This document shows positions 16,856 through 27,197 of a DNA stretch of 64,000 nt, piece after piece. Location: positions 837,927-901,926 of the forward strand of contig NZ_JAJBZM010000002.1 of NCBI RefSeq assembly GCF_020567375.1, read 5' to 3'. Within the stretch, counting starts at the first letter, position 1. Every line of letters begins with the position of its first letter. The notes beneath the pieces are model-generated. The model was not told the origin of the DNA. It did no database searches and worked only from the letters and a program-made list of their open reading frames with translations. The position numbers and the translations under genes were made by a program. Origin of the DNA: Janibacter melonis. Its GTDB lineage: Bacteria; Actinomycetota; Actinomycetes; Actinomycetales; Dermatophilaceae.

Positions 16856-17808
16856 CGGGTCACCTCCGGCACCGGGGTGAGCACGGACCCGCGCTCGAGG
16901 AAGGCGTCGAGGTTGTCGAGCACCATCTGCTCCATCGCGGCCCTCGTCTCGTGGGTACCGCTGCCGAGGTGCGGCAGGAGGACGACGGAGTCGAGGTCGA
17001 GCAGGGCCTGCGGCACCTGCGGCTCGTGGGCGAAGACGTCGAGCCCGGCGCCCCGGAGCCGGCCGGCGAGCAGCAGCTCGACGAGCGCCTCCTCGTCGAC
17101 GACCGACCCCCGCGCGACGTTGACGAGGAACCCGTCGGGGCCGAGCGCCTCGAGCACCTCGCGGTCGGCGAGGTGGGTGCTCGACGGTCCGCCGGCCGCG
17201 GTGACGACGAGGACGTCGACGCCGGCGGCGAGCTCGCGCGGGGTCGCCGCGTAGGTGTAGCCGACCCCGGGCACCTCGCGCCGGCTGTGGTAGCTGATCG
17301 GGCAGCCGAAGGCGGACAGCCGGGTGGCCACGGCCTGGCCGATCCGGCCGAGCCCGAGGATGCCGATGCGACGGCCGCTGAGCCGGTGCATGAGCGGGTA
17401 GGGGCCCTGCGCCCAGTCGCCGCGGCGCACGAAGCGGTCGGCGGCGCTCAGCCCGCGGGTGACGTCGAGCGCCAGGCCCACGGCCGTGTCGGCGACGCAG
17501 TCGGTGAGCACGTCGGGGGTGTTGCTCACCGTGATGCCGCGCTCGACGGCGCGGGCGACGTCGGTCGTGTCGTAGCCGACCCCGAAGTTGATGACGGCGC
17601 GCAGGTCGGGCAGTCGCTCCATGAGCGCGGCGTCGACGCCCGTGCGACCGGAGGTCACCGCGGCGGTGACCCCCGCCCCGTGCTCGGCGAGGAAGTCCGC
17701 CGACGCCTCCCCCGGCGGCAGCTCGAGGGCGCGGTACCGCGTGCGCAACGTCTCGGACAACGATGGCTTGAGAGGGCCGACCTGGAGGACCCGGGGAGCG
17801 TCTGTCAT
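16852..17808 (-). CDS. D-isomer-specific 2-hydroxyacid dehydrogenase
   Basis: This 318-residue NAD(P)-dependent dehydrogenase reduces 2-oxoacids, in the glyoxylate/hydroxypyruvate reductase group. The nucleotide-binding GILGLGRIGQAVATRL is near residue 140, the catalytic Arg is in VNVARGSVVDE, the Glu in AGLDVFAHEP and the His in LLPHLGSGTHETR. The ATG at 17808 is preferred to an upstream in-frame ATG because a TTGTCC/TATCGT promoter on the minus strand would start the message at this codon (leaderless). It could reduce tartronate semialdehyde or hydroxypyruvate. It diverges from the ABC transporter genes. Confidence 0.88.
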   Translation of the reverse strand: MTDAPRVLQVGPLKPSLSETLRTRYRALELPPGEASADFLAEHGAGVTAAVTSGRTGVDAALMERLPDLRAVINFGVGYDTTDVARAVERGITVSNTPDVLTDCVADTAVGLALDVTRGLSAADRFVRRGDWAQGPYPLMHRLSGRRIGILGLGRIGQAVATRLSAFGCPISYHSRREVPGVGYTYAATPRELAAGVDVLVVTAAGGPSSTHLADREVLEALGPDGFLVNVARGSVVDEEALVELLLAGRLRGAGLDVFAHEPQVPQALLDLDSVVLLPHLGSGTHETRAAMEQMVLDNLDAFLERGSVLTPVPEVTR

Positions 17809-17846
17809 GCGATCGACGATAGCGGTGTCGTACATATCTGGACAAA

Positions 17847-17862
17847 GTTCATGGATGTGAAC
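17847..17862. promoter_or_regulatory. IclR-type operator, site 1
   Basis: GTTCATGGATGTGAAC has inverted GTTCA/TGAAC ends around a six-base centre. It lies directly upstream of the -35 elements of both divergent promoters (16852-17808 gene and 17964 gene). The same 16-base word recurs at 17911-17926 and before the iclR-type gene at 26107-26122. Confidence 0.7.
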
Positions 17863-17864
17863 TC

Positions 17865-17893
17865 TTGACGGCGGAGTGATCGACCCCTAGCGT
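17865..17893 (+). promoter_or_regulatory. promoter of the oligopeptide-type ABC transporter operon
   Basis: TTGACG (17865-17870), a 17-base spacer and TAGCGT (17888-17893) make a good sigma-70-type promoter. It is bracketed by two IclR-type sites at 17847-17862 and 17911-17926. Confidence 0.65.
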
Positions 17894-17910
17894 TCCACCA
17901 CCGGAACGTC

Positions 17911-17926
17911 ATCCACATCCGTGAAC
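17911..17926. promoter_or_regulatory. IclR-type operator, site 2
   Basis: ATCCACATCCGTGAAC, read on the other strand as GTTCACGGATGTGGAT, differs from site 1 at three of 16 positions. It lies in the early transcribed region of the ABC operon, where binding would block elongation or initiation. Confidence 0.65.
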
Positions 17927-17963
17927 GACCGGCGCCAGCGATGTCGCCGAGCCAGGAGGCCCC

Positions 17964-19514
17964 ATGGCGCAGCGTCGTCCCTCGTCCCGAGGCCGGGTGC
18001 GCCTGACCGCGCTCGCCGCCGCCACGCTCCCGCTGCTCGCCGCCTGCTCGGTCGGCTCGGGCGAGTCCTTCTCCACCGACGCCCTGCGCGTCGTCCTCTC
18101 GCAGGAGCCCCCGTCGCTCGAGCCGTGCGACTCCTCCCTCACCGGCACCGGTGTCGTCGTCCGCTCGAACATCACCGAGCCGCTCGCGGAGCGCAACCCC
18201 TCGACGGGCGAGCTCGAGCCGCTGCTGTCCACGGGGTGGACCTCCTCGGCCGGCGAGCGCACGTGGACCTTCGAGCTGCGCGACGACGTCCGCTTCTCCG
18301 ACGGGTCGACCTTCGACGCGAAGGACGCGGTCCACTCCATCGACCGGGCCGTCAACGGCGACCTCGCGTGCAACGTCGAGGGCTACGTCTTCGGCGACAC
18401 CGACCTCGAGGCCGAGGCGGTCGACGCGACGACGCTGCGGGTGACCGCGCCCGAGGCCGACCCGATCCTCCCCCTTCGCCTCTCCTTCGTCGAGATGGTG
18501 CCCGAGGAGACCGACGGCGAGGCCAAGGTCCGGCAGTCGATCGGCACCGGGCCCTACCAGGTCGACTCCTGGCGGGCCGGCACGAAGCTCAGCCTCTCCG
18601 CGAACCCCGAGTACTGGGGCGACGCCCCCGACTTCGACCGCGTCGAGTACCAGTGGCGCGGCGAGGGCAGCGTGCGCGCCGCGATGGTCGAGCGCGGCGA
18701 GGCCGACGTCGCGACCAACCTCGGCCCGGAGGACGGCTCCGAGGAGCTGACGACGACCTACCCGAACAACGAGACCGCCGCGCTGCGCATGCAGATGGAG
18801 CAGCCCCCGCTCGACGACCGCCGGGTGCGCGAGGCGATCGCCTACGCGGTCCCGCGCCAGGCCCTCGTCGACGAGCTCTACCAGGGCGAAGGGGAGGTGG
18901 CCGCCCAGCTCATCCCGCCCGGCGTCGTGGGCCACGACGACGACCTCGAGCCCTGGCCGACCGATCTCACCAAGGCCAAGCAGCTGCTCGCCGAGGCCGA
19001 GGCCGACGGCGTCGACCTCAGCCCGCAGATCCGGCTCGTGGGTCGCTCCGGGCAGTTCCCGCTCATCGACGAGACCATCCAGGTCATCCAGCAGCAGCTG
19101 AGCGGCCTGGGCCTCGACGTGAAGATCGAGATGACCGACACCCTGGGCACCGTGGCGCTGCAGGAGCGGCCCTTCCCGCAGGACTCCGGGCCGTACCTGC
19201 TGATGATCCAGCACGGCAACCAGGCCGGTGACGGCATCTTCACGATGGAGCAGTACTACCTCAGCGAGGGCAACCAGAGCGCCGGTGGGACGACGGAGCT
19301 GGACGAGATGATCGAGAGCGCCTCGCAGGACACGGGGGAGGGCCGGCAGACGAAGCTCGAGGAGGTCTTCCAGACCGAGCCGAAGACCTCGACCCAGTTC
19401 GCCTTCATCGCCCACCAGCGCGCCACGATGGCGCTCGCGCCGCGGGTGTCCTACGAGCCGAACTCCGCGACGGGCGACGAGATGCGCCTCGCCGAGTTCA
19501 CCCGAGACCAGTGA
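17964..19514 (+). CDS. ABC transporter substrate-binding lipoprotein (peptide/opine/nickel family 5)
   Basis: This 516-residue extracytoplasmic binding protein of SBP family 5 has a lipoprotein signal with LAACS (Cys near residue 29), an N-terminal lobe beginning LRVVLSQEPPSLEPC, and the family signature around WTFELRDDVRFSDGS and IGTGPYQVDSW. AGGAGG precedes the ATG. It is the first of five transport genes (binding protein, two permeases, two ATPases). The substrate is not shown by sequence; the location suggests an organic acid or conjugate linked to aldarate metabolism rather than a simple peptide. Confidence 0.9.
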   Translation: MAQRRPSSRGRVRLTALAAATLPLLAACSVGSGESFSTDALRVVLSQEPPSLEPCDSSLTGTGVVVRSNITEPLAERNPSTGELEPLLSTGWTSSAGERTWTFELRDDVRFSDGSTFDAKDAVHSIDRAVNGDLACNVEGYVFGDTDLEAEAVDATTLRVTAPEADPILPLRLSFVEMVPEETDGEAKVRQSIGTGPYQVDSWRAGTKLSLSANPEYWGDAPDFDRVEYQWRGEGSVRAAMVERGEADVATNLGPEDGSEELTTTYPNNETAALRMQMEQPPLDDRRVREAIAYAVPRQALVDELYQGEGEVAAQLIPPGVVGHDDDLEPWPTDLTKAKQLLAEAEADGVDLSPQIRLVGRSGQFPLIDETIQVIQQQLSGLGLDVKIEMTDTLGTVALQERPFPQDSGPYLLMIQHGNQAGDGIFTMEQYYLSEGNQSAGGTTELDEMIESASQDTGEGRQTKLEEVFQTEPKTSTQFAFIAHQRATMALAPRVSYEPNSATGDEMRLAEFTRDQ

Positions 19515-19566
19515 CGGGCGCCGCCATGACCGCCACCGCCACGACGACCCGGACGAAGGCCCACCC

Positions 19567-20496
19567 ATGCTGAGATTCCTGCGCCGTCGCTCGCTGACGA
19601 GCGTCCTGCCCCTCGTCGTCGTCCTGCTCGGCGTCTTCGTGCTCGCCCGGCTCACCGGCGACCCGTCCGCGCTGTACCTGCCGGAGTCGGCGACGCCCGC
19701 CCAGCGGGCCGAGTTCGCGGCGGCCAACGGCTTCGACGACCCGATCCACGTGCAGATGCTCGACTACCTCAAGGGCGTCGTGCAGCTCGACCTCGGGCAG
19801 TCGCTGCGCACCGGCGAGGACGCCGGGACGATGGCGCTGCGCGCCTTCCCCGCGACCCTGCAGCTGGCCGGGGCGACGATGCTCATCGCGATCGTCCTCG
19901 CGATCGTCATCGGCAGCTGGGCGGCCTACCGGCCCAACTCGATCGGCGACCGGATCGCCTCGACCCTGTCGATGATCGCCGCGAGCGTCCCCGACTTCTG
20001 GCTGGCGATCATGGGCGTGTGGATCTTCGCCGTCGTGCTCGGCATCCTGCCGACGTCGGGCGTCGACTACGGGATGGCGTCCTGGGTGCTGCCGGTCGCC
20101 GTCCTCGTCGTCCGGCCCCTCGGCGTGCTCACCCAGGTGGTGCGCGGCGCGATGGTCTCCGCCCTGTCCGCCCCGTACGTGCGGCTCGCCCGCAGCAAGG
20201 GCGCCTCGGACACCCGCGTCGTCACCCACCACGCGCTGCGCAACGCGGCCGCCCCGGCCCTCACCGTCGCCGGCGACCTCACCGTCGGCCTCGTCAACGG
20301 CGCCGTCGTCGTCGAGACGATCTTCGGCTGGCCGGGCATCGGCAAGCTGATGATCGACTCGATCGTCGGCCGTGACTTCGCCGCCCTGCAGGCCGCGGTG
20401 CTGCTGACCGCGGTCGCCATCTTCGTGCTCAACATCGTCATCGACATCGGTTACGCGCTCCTGGACTCCCGGGTCCGCGAGACGGCCACGGCCTGA
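19567..20496 (+). CDS. ABC transporter permease (DppB-like)
   Basis: This 309-residue inner-membrane permease has six predicted helices. The ATPase-contacting EAA loop appears as YVRLARSKGASDTRVVTHHALRNA (about residues 201-224), typical of DppB/OppB proteins. It pairs with the permease encoded at 20507-21478. GAAGG lies eight bases before the ATG, and 52 bases separate it from the binding-protein gene. Confidence 0.9.
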   Translation: MLRFLRRRSLTSVLPLVVVLLGVFVLARLTGDPSALYLPESATPAQRAEFAAANGFDDPIHVQMLDYLKGVVQLDLGQSLRTGEDAGTMALRAFPATLQLAGATMLIAIVLAIVIGSWAAYRPNSIGDRIASTLSMIAASVPDFWLAIMGVWIFAVVLGILPTSGVDYGMASWVLPVAVLVVRPLGVLTQVVRGAMVSALSAPYVRLARSKGASDTRVVTHHALRNAAAPALTVAGDLTVGLVNGAVVVETIFGWPGIGKLMIDSIVGRDFAALQAAVLLTAVAIFVLNIVIDIGYALLDSRVRETATA

Positions 20497-20506
20497 GGAG
20501 GACCAG

Positions 20507-21478
20507 ATGAGCGCCACCCTCGAGTCCCGCACCGAGACGCCCGTGGAGGGCGAGCCGGCCCGGACGTCCTCGCTGCCCCTGTGGCGGCTGCTGCTGCGCG
20601 ACCGCGTCGCCACGGCCGCGGCCGTCGTCCTCGCCCTCGTCCTGCTCACCGCGGCGATCGGGCCGATGCTCGTCGGCGACGCCGCCAACCGCATCGACCT
20701 CGCGCGCGGACGCCAGGCCCCCTTCTCGCTCGAGTCGGGCTGGCTCGACGTGCTCGGCACCGACCTGCTCGGCCGCAGCCTGCTGGCCCGTCTCGTCGTC
20801 GCCGCCCGCACGACGATCCTCGTCGCAGTGCCGGCCGTGCTCGTCGCGGCGGTCATTGGCTCGGCGATCGGCATGTGGGCCGGCTACCACCGCGGCCGCC
20901 GCGAGACGATCGCCATGCGCGTCGCCGACGTCATCCTCAGCTTTCCCTCGCTGCTGCTCGCCGTCGTCGTGCTCTACGTCTTCTCGCCGAGCGCCGCGAA
21001 CATCGTCCTCGTCCTCGCGATCACCCGGATCCCGATCTACCTGCGCACCGCGCGCGCCGAGGCCGCCGAGCTGCAGAGCCGCACCTTCGTCGACGCCGCC
21101 CGCACCTTCGGCACCCCGAGCGGGGCGATCATCCGGCGGCACGTCCTGCCGGTGATCCTGCCGACGCTGCTCACCGTCGCGACCCTGGAGTTCTGCTTCG
21201 TCATCCTCGCCGAGTCCTCGCTGAGCTTCCTCGGCATCGGCATCCAGCCCCCGGACGTCAGCTGGGGCCTCATGGTCAGTCAGGGCCGCGCCTACCTGCA
21301 GACCGCGTGGTGGCTCTCCTTCTTCCCCGGCCTGGCCATCGTCCTCACCACCGTCTCGGCGAGCATCCTCGCCGCCTGGGTCCGGCTGGCGACCGACCCG
21401 GCGCAGCGCTGGCGCCTCGCGCTCCCGCGCTCGGCCCGCCGCCGCTCCGTGCCCCAGATCAAGGAGTCCACGACGTGA
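20507..21478 (+). CDS. ABC transporter permease (DppC-like)
   Basis: This 323-residue permease has the N-terminal cytoplasmic segment usual in DppC/OppC proteins, followed by LGTDLLGRSLLARL, the family's entry motif, and the EAA loop TFVDAARTFGTPSGAIIRRH. The C-terminal block SFLGIGIQPPDVSWGLM is highly characteristic. The start is ATG at 20507 with GAGGA close upstream. Its stop overlaps the next gene's GTG. Confidence 0.9.
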   Translation: MSATLESRTETPVEGEPARTSSLPLWRLLLRDRVATAAAVVLALVLLTAAIGPMLVGDAANRIDLARGRQAPFSLESGWLDVLGTDLLGRSLLARLVVAARTTILVAVPAVLVAAVIGSAIGMWAGYHRGRRETIAMRVADVILSFPSLLLAVVVLYVFSPSAANIVLVLAITRIPIYLRTARAEAAELQSRTFVDAARTFGTPSGAIIRRHVLPVILPTLLTVATLEFCFVILAESSLSFLGIGIQPPDVSWGLMVSQGRAYLQTAWWLSFFPGLAIVLTTVSASILAAWVRLATDPAQRWRLALPRSARRRSVPQIKESTT

Positions 21479-22490
21479 GCACCGCAGCCACCCAGACCCG
21501 TCCGACCCCGTCCGACGACCGCGAGGTCGCCCTGCGCGTCGAGGGCCTCAGCGTCGACATCAGCACCCCCGGCGGCGTCGTGCGCGCCGTCGACGACGTG
21601 AGCTTCGTGGCGCGAAGGGGGCAGACCGTCGCCCTCCTCGGTGAGTCCGGCTGCGGCAAGTCGCTCACCGCGACCGCCGTCGTGGGCCTGCTCGACCCCG
21701 TCGCGAGCATCGGCAGCGGGTCGGTGCACGTCGGCGACACCGATCTCGTCACCGCGAGCCGCTCGCGGCGCCGGCAGATGGCCGGCCCCGAGATCGCCAT
21801 CGTCTTCCAGGACGCGCTCACCGCGCTCAACCCGGTCAACACCGTCGGCAGCCAGCTCGCCGAGCCCTTCCGGCTGCACCGGGGGATGTCGCGCAAGCAG
21901 GCGAAGGTCGAGGCGGTCGACCTCATGCGCCGGGTCGGGATCCCCGAGCCCGAGGAGCGCTACCACGCCTACCCGCACCAGTTCTCCGGCGGCATGCGCC
22001 AGCGCCTGCTCATCGCGATCGCCGTGGCCCTCTCGCCCGACGTGCTCCTCGCCGACGAGCCGACGACCGCCCTCGACGTCACGGTGCAGGCGCAGATCAT
22101 GCAGCTGCTCGCCGACCTGCGCACCGAGCACGACATGGGCGTCGTGCTCATCACCCACGACCTCGCGCTCGTCTCCGAGCGCTGCGACCGCGTCGTCGTC
22201 ATGTACGCCGGGCGGGTCGTCGAGGAGGGCCCGGTCGAGGAGGTCTTCGGCTCGCCGCGCCACCCCTACACGCGGGGGCTGCTCGAGTCCGTGCCGAGCG
22301 AGGACCACCGCGGGGCGGACCTGCCCTCGATCGGCGGCTCGCCGCCCGAGCTGCACGCCATCCCCGCGGCCTGCGTCTACCAGGACCGCTGCCCGCTCGT
22401 GCAGGACGTCTGCCGCGCGGAGCGCCCCGCGGTCCGCGAGGTCGAGCCGGGCCGGCTCGCCGCGTGCCACTTCGCCGAGGAGGTCGCCCG

Positions 22491-22494
<4 letters not shown>
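21475..22494 (+). CDS. ABC transporter ATP-binding protein (DppD-like)
   Basis: This 339-residue ATPase has Walker A GESGCGKS near residue 56, the signature FSGGMRQR near 172, Walker B LLADEP and the switch His in LITHD. The C-terminal domain has the Cys-containing oligopeptide-transporter extension (CVYQDRCPLVQDVC), which in relatives may bind a metal cluster. The start is the GTG at 21475, overlapping the permease stop as GTGA with AAGGAG upstream; a longer frame upstream is a shadow of the permease gene. Confidence 0.9.
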
Positions 22495-23527
<1,033 letters not shown>

Positions 23528-23531
<4 letters not shown>

Positions 23532-24244
23532 GCCCCGGCGAGCTCCTCGTCGTCGGGGTCGCCGTCGCCCTGGCGGCGATGCTCCAGGGGTCCATCGGCT
23601 TCGGCATGGGCATGATCGCGGCGCCCGTCGTCGCGCTCGTGCAGCCGACCCTGCTGCCCGCGACCCTCGTCCTGCTCGCCGCCGTCGTCACGACCCTCAC
23701 GCTCGTCACCGACCGGCAGCACGTCGACCTGCGCGGCACCGGGTGGGCGCTCACCGGACGTGTCCCGGGGTCGGTCGCGGGGGCCGCGGTCGTCGCGCTC
23801 GCGCCGGACCGCGTGCTCGCCCTGCTCGTCGCCGCCGTGGTCCTCGCGGGCACGGTCATCACCGGTCTGGGCTGGCGGCCCGAGCCGACGAAGGGGGCCC
23901 TGCTCACCGCGGGCGCGGCGTCAGGCCTCTTCGGCACCGCGACCTCGATCGGCGGGCCGCCGATGGCGCTCGTGTGGCAGGGCCACCACGGCGCCCGGCT
24001 GCGGGGCACGATGAGCGCGTTCTTCCTCGTCGGCTCCGCGGTGTCGGTCGCGACCCTCGCCGTCGCGGGAGCCGTCGACGCCGAGATCATGCGGGCCGTC
24101 CTGCTCCTGCTGCCGATGCCCGTGCTCGGCTTCGTCCTCTCGCGCGGGCTCAACCGGGTCCTCGACCCGGTGCGTCAGCGACGGGTGGCGATCGCCGTCT
24201 CCGTCGTCGGCGCGGTGCTCCTCATCGGCCAGCAGGTGCTCTGA
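23528..24244 (+). CDS. TauE/SafE-family membrane transporter
   Basis: This 238-residue membrane protein of the TauE/SafE family, linked to movement of sulphite, sulphonates or other anions, has seven to eight hydrophobic helices. The N-terminal LQGSIGFGMGMIAAPVV block (about residues 18-34) and the internal SGLFGTATSIGGPPMAL are diagnostic. The GTG start overlaps the stop of the ATPase gene, so it is translated with the ABC transporter. The substrate is unknown; an organic-acid anion would fit. Its 3' end overlaps the convergent dehydrogenase gene by 23 bases. Confidence 0.85.
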
Positions 24245-25223
24245 CGACACCGCGCAGCTCGCGGCCGTCGGCGAGGGCGTCGACGTTGTCGGTGATGTCC
24301 TGCGCCCGACCGGCGAAGGTCTCCCACGTGTGCCCGGACTGGTGCGGGGTGAGCACGACGTTGTCGAGGCCGGTGAAGTCGAGGTGCGACGGCGGCGGGG
24401 CGTCGGGGTCGCGCGGGTTGCGCCACCACACGTCGATGCCGGCGCCGCCGATCCTGCCCTCGCTCAGCGCGTCGTGGAGGGCCTGCTCGTCGACGACCGG
24501 GCCGCGGGCGACGTTGACGAGGACGGCGTCGGGGCGCATCGCCGCGAGCGCGGCCGCGTCGATGCTGCCGCGGGTGGCCTCCGTGAGCGGCACGGTGACG
24601 ACGACGACGTCGCTCGCCCCGAGCAGCTCGTGCAGCGCCTCGGTGGGTCCGCTCCAGTCGAGCTCGACCCCCTCGGGCGGCGGGGCGTCGGGGCTGCGGC
24701 GCACCGCGCGCACGCGCATGCCCATCGCCTGCGCGAGGCGGGCGACGGACCCGCCGATCTCGCCGAGACCGACGAGACCGAGGGTGCGTCCGGACAGCAG
24801 GGTGCCGAAGGGGTAGGTCTGATCGACGATCGCGTTGTGCCAGCGCCCCTCACGCATTCGCCCGTCGGAGCCGCGCACCCCGCGCAGCAGCATCATCGAC
24901 ACCATCATCACGTGCTCGGCGATGGAGGGCCCGTGGTGCGAGGTGGTGGCGACGGCGACGTCGGGGCCGAGGGTGTCCATCGCGATCTTGTCCGTGCCGG
25001 CCCCGGTGACGTGGAGCAGGCGCAGCCGGGGCATCGTCGCGAGCAGCTCGGGCGTGGCCGAGGAGCACACGAGGACCTCGGCCTCGGCGGCGTGCCGCGC
25101 GGCATCGGCGCCGCTCGCGAGGTGCCAGGCGTGGGGGCTCGCGCCGTCGCGGGTCAGCACGTCGGCGAAGCGGGTCATGATCGGCTCGGTGACGAGGACC
25201 TCGAGCGGGCGCGGGGTGCTCAT
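24222..25223 (-). CDS. D-isomer-specific 2-hydroxyacid dehydrogenase, second copy
   Basis: This 333-residue NAD(P)-dependent enzyme has LGLVGLGEIGGSVARL near residue 145 for nucleotide binding, VNVARGPVVDE with the catalytic Arg, and LTPHQSGHTWET with the catalytic His. It is only distantly similar to the enzyme encoded at 16852-17808, so it is not a recent duplicate. The start ATG lies five bases after the IclR stop, so both are probably co-transcribed. The oxo- or hydroxyacid substrate is unknown. Confidence 0.87.
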   Translation of the reverse strand: MSTPRPLEVLVTEPIMTRFADVLTRDGASPHAWHLASGADAARHAAEAEVLVCSSATPELLATMPRLRLLHVTGAGTDKIAMDTLGPDVAVATTSHHGPSIAEHVMMVSMMLLRGVRGSDGRMREGRWHNAIVDQTYPFGTLLSGRTLGLVGLGEIGGSVARLAQAMGMRVRAVRRSPDAPPPEGVELDWSGPTEALHELLGASDVVVVTVPLTEATRGSIDAAALAAMRPDAVLVNVARGPVVDEQALHDALSEGRIGGAGIDVWWRNPRDPDAPPPSHLDFTGLDNVVLTPHQSGHTWETFAGRAQDITDNVDALADGRELRGVVRAPAGR

Positions 25224-25228
25224 CGGGG

Positions 25229-26050
25229 TCACCACGCGAGCGTCCGGGCGGCGGGCAGGACGGTCGCGGTGATGCGCTGCGCGGCCTGCTGCAGCGCCCC
25301 GATGACCTCGCGCTCGCGGGCCTCGTCGAGACGGGCGAGCGGCACGGAGGCGCTGATCGCGTCCGACGTCGGCTGGAGGTAGCGCAGCGGCACGGCGAAG
25401 CAGCGCACGCCGAGGGTGTTCTCCTCGTTGTCGATGGCGTACCCGCGCTGCCGGGTCAGGGCGAGGTCGTCCTCGAGGCTGGGCCGAGTGGTGATGGTGC
25501 GCGGGGTGAGCGGCGTGAGCTCGGGGGGCAGGTGCGCCGCGAGGTCGTCGGGCGGCAGGTCGGCGAGGATCGCCTTGCCCAGCGAGGTGCTGAAGGCGGG
25601 CAGCCGTCGGCCGACCCGGCTGAAGGGGCGCAGGTACTGGCTGGACTCACGGGTCGCGAGGTAGACGACGTCCTGACCGTCGAGGCGACCGAAGTGCAGG
25701 GTCTCGTCGAGCTGCTCGCGCAGGTCCTCGAGGACCGGGGTGATGAGCGGGACGAAGGGGTCGGAGTCGAGATACGTCGTGCCGGCGAGGAGCGCGCGGA
25801 TGCCGATGCCGTAGAGGGTGCCGGTGCTGTCGGCGCGGACCCAGCCGCGCTGGGTGAGCGTGCGCAGCAGGGCGTGGAGGCTGCTGCGGGGGACGCCGAG
25901 GCCCTCGCTCAGCTCGCGCAGCCGCACCGGTCGGTTGTCGCGGGCGGCGAGGAACTCGAGCACCTCGACGGTGCGCGCGGCCGACTTGACCTCGCGGACC
26001 TCAGGACGCTCCGCCGGCACCTCGGGCTGCGGCTCGGTCGCGCTCGTCAC
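25229..26050 (-). CDS. IclR-family transcriptional regulator
   Basis: This 273-residue regulator has an N-terminal winged helix-turn-helix (about residues 20-80, with VPRSSLHALLRTLTQRGWV) and a C-terminal IclR effector domain that binds small acids. AGGAGG stands five bases before the GTG start. A perfect-ended copy of the 16-base operator lies about 57 bases upstream (26107-26122), and two more flank the ABC transporter promoter. It most likely represses itself and that transporter, responding to a sugar-acid-derived ligand. Confidence 0.9.
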   Translation of the reverse strand: MTSATEPQPEVPAERPEVREVKSAARTVEVLEFLAARDNRPVRLRELSEGLGVPRSSLHALLRTLTQRGWVRADSTGTLYGIGIRALLAGTTYLDSDPFVPLITPVLEDLREQLDETLHFGRLDGQDVVYLATRESSQYLRPFSRVGRRLPAFSTSLGKAILADLPPDDLAAHLPPELTPLTPRTITTRPSLEDDLALTRQRGYAIDNEENTLGVRCFAVPLRYLQPTSDAISASVPLARLDEAREREVIGALQQAAQRITATVLPAARTLAW

Positions 26051-26106
26051 CAGGTCCTCCTGCTCCCCGCGTCGTCGCGGGCTCGGCTGTCATCGACGGG
26101 GCACGC

Positions 26107-26122
26107 GTCCACATCCGTGGAC
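26107..26122. promoter_or_regulatory. IclR-type operator, site 3 (autoregulation)
   Basis: GTCCACATCCGTGGAC has perfectly inverted GTCCA/TGGAC ends and the same CATCCG centre as the site at 17911-17926. It sits between the LysR stop and the IclR start. Confidence 0.7.
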
Positions 26123-26144
26123 GTCGTGCTCCCTGGCTGACACC

Positions 26145-27107
26145 TTAGCCGGGTTGCTCCACGCGCCGGGCGCGATCCGTCGCCGCGGCGGCGCGCGCCT
26201 CGGGCGCCGCCCGCACGACGTCGAGCACCCGGCGCACGACCGGGCTGACCGACGAGCGGTCCCAGATCGCGTGGAGCTCGACCGGCCGCTCGGGGTCGGC
26301 GTCGAGACCGGTGCGCCCGCCGCCGTGCGCGAGCTCGGCGAAGACGACCCCGGCGACGCCGAGGGAGCGGGCCGACTTCGGCGCGAGGGTCGTGCCGCGG
26401 CCGGCGGAGACGAGGAGCAGGGCGGTGAGCACCTGGTGCACCCGCTGGTCGACGCGCGGGTGGGCGTTGGCGAAGAAGCGCACGAGGAGCTCGTGGAAGT
26501 AGCGGGACTGCCGGGGGTCGTAGGCGATGACCGGCTCGCCGTCGAAGTCCTCCGGCGTCAGCGGGCGGTCGAGCCCGGCAAGCGGGTGGCCCGTGGGGAG
26601 CACGGCCATGAGCGGCTCGCGCAGGACGACGCGCGAGCTGAGCAGCCCGGTGTCGAAGGGGGGTCGCGCGAGCCCGAGGTCGAGCTCGCCGCGGCGGATG
26701 CCATCGGCCTGGGCCCCGGTGACGCGCTCGGACAGGAGCACCTCGACGTCGGGCAGCTCGGTGCTCAGACGGCGCAGGAGCGGGCCGAGGATGGAGATGG
26801 CAGAGACGGCGGTGAAGCCCAGGCGCAGCACGCCTGCGGCGCCGGCGTCGACCCGGCGGGCGACGTCGCCGGCGCTCTCGACGACGGAGAGCAGACGGTA
26901 GGCCTCGTCGAGGAAGGCCAGACCGGCCCCGGTCAGCTCGACGTGCCGGTTGTCGCGCTCGAGCAGGTGGGCGCCGACGGCGCGCTCGAGCTTCTGGATC
27001 TGGCGGGAGAGCGGGGGCTGGGTCATCTGCAGCCGCTGCGCCGCGCGCCCGAAGTGCAGCTCCTCGGCGACCGCGACGAAGCAGCGGACCTGGTCGAGGG
27101 TGATCAC
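26145..27107 (-). CDS. LysR-family transcriptional regulator
   Basis: This 320-residue LysR-type regulator has an N-terminal helix-turn-helix, FVAVAEELHFGRAAQRLQM then QPPLSRQIQKLE, at about residues 10-45, and a periplasmic-binding-protein-like effector domain. The GTG at 27107 (VITLDQVRCF) is chosen because LysR proteins begin a few residues before this motif; a longer frame runs through a palindrome. It is a candidate for the protein acting at the shared promoter block of kdgD and tctC, but that is not demonstrated. Confidence 0.88.
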   Translation of the reverse strand: MITLDQVRCFVAVAEELHFGRAAQRLQMTQPPLSRQIQKLERAVGAHLLERDNRHVELTGAGLAFLDEAYRLLSVVESAGDVARRVDAGAAGVLRLGFTAVSAISILGPLLRRLSTELPDVEVLLSERVTGAQADGIRRGELDLGLARPPFDTGLLSSRVVLREPLMAVLPTGHPLAGLDRPLTPEDFDGEPVIAYDPRQSRYFHELLVRFFANAHPRVDQRVHQVLTALLLVSAGRGTTLAPKSARSLGVAGVVFAELAHGGGRTGLDADPERPVELHAIWDRSSVSPVVRRVLDVVRAAPEARAAAATDRARRVEQPG

Positions 27108-27141
27108 GAGCCCGAGCGTACGCGGGCGGTGGGTCGAAGAC

Positions 27142-27167
27142 GGGGTGTCACCTCGAGGTGACACCCC
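27142..27167. promoter_or_regulatory. perfect 26-base palindrome upstream of the LysR gene
   Basis: GGGGTGTCACCTC is followed by its exact reverse complement. It begins 35 bases before the LysR start and 31 bases after the stop of the upstream membrane-protein gene, so it could be a terminator for one or an operator for the other. Confidence 0.6.
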
Positions 27168-27197
27168 CTCGTCGAACCGGTGCCACGCGACGGCGGC

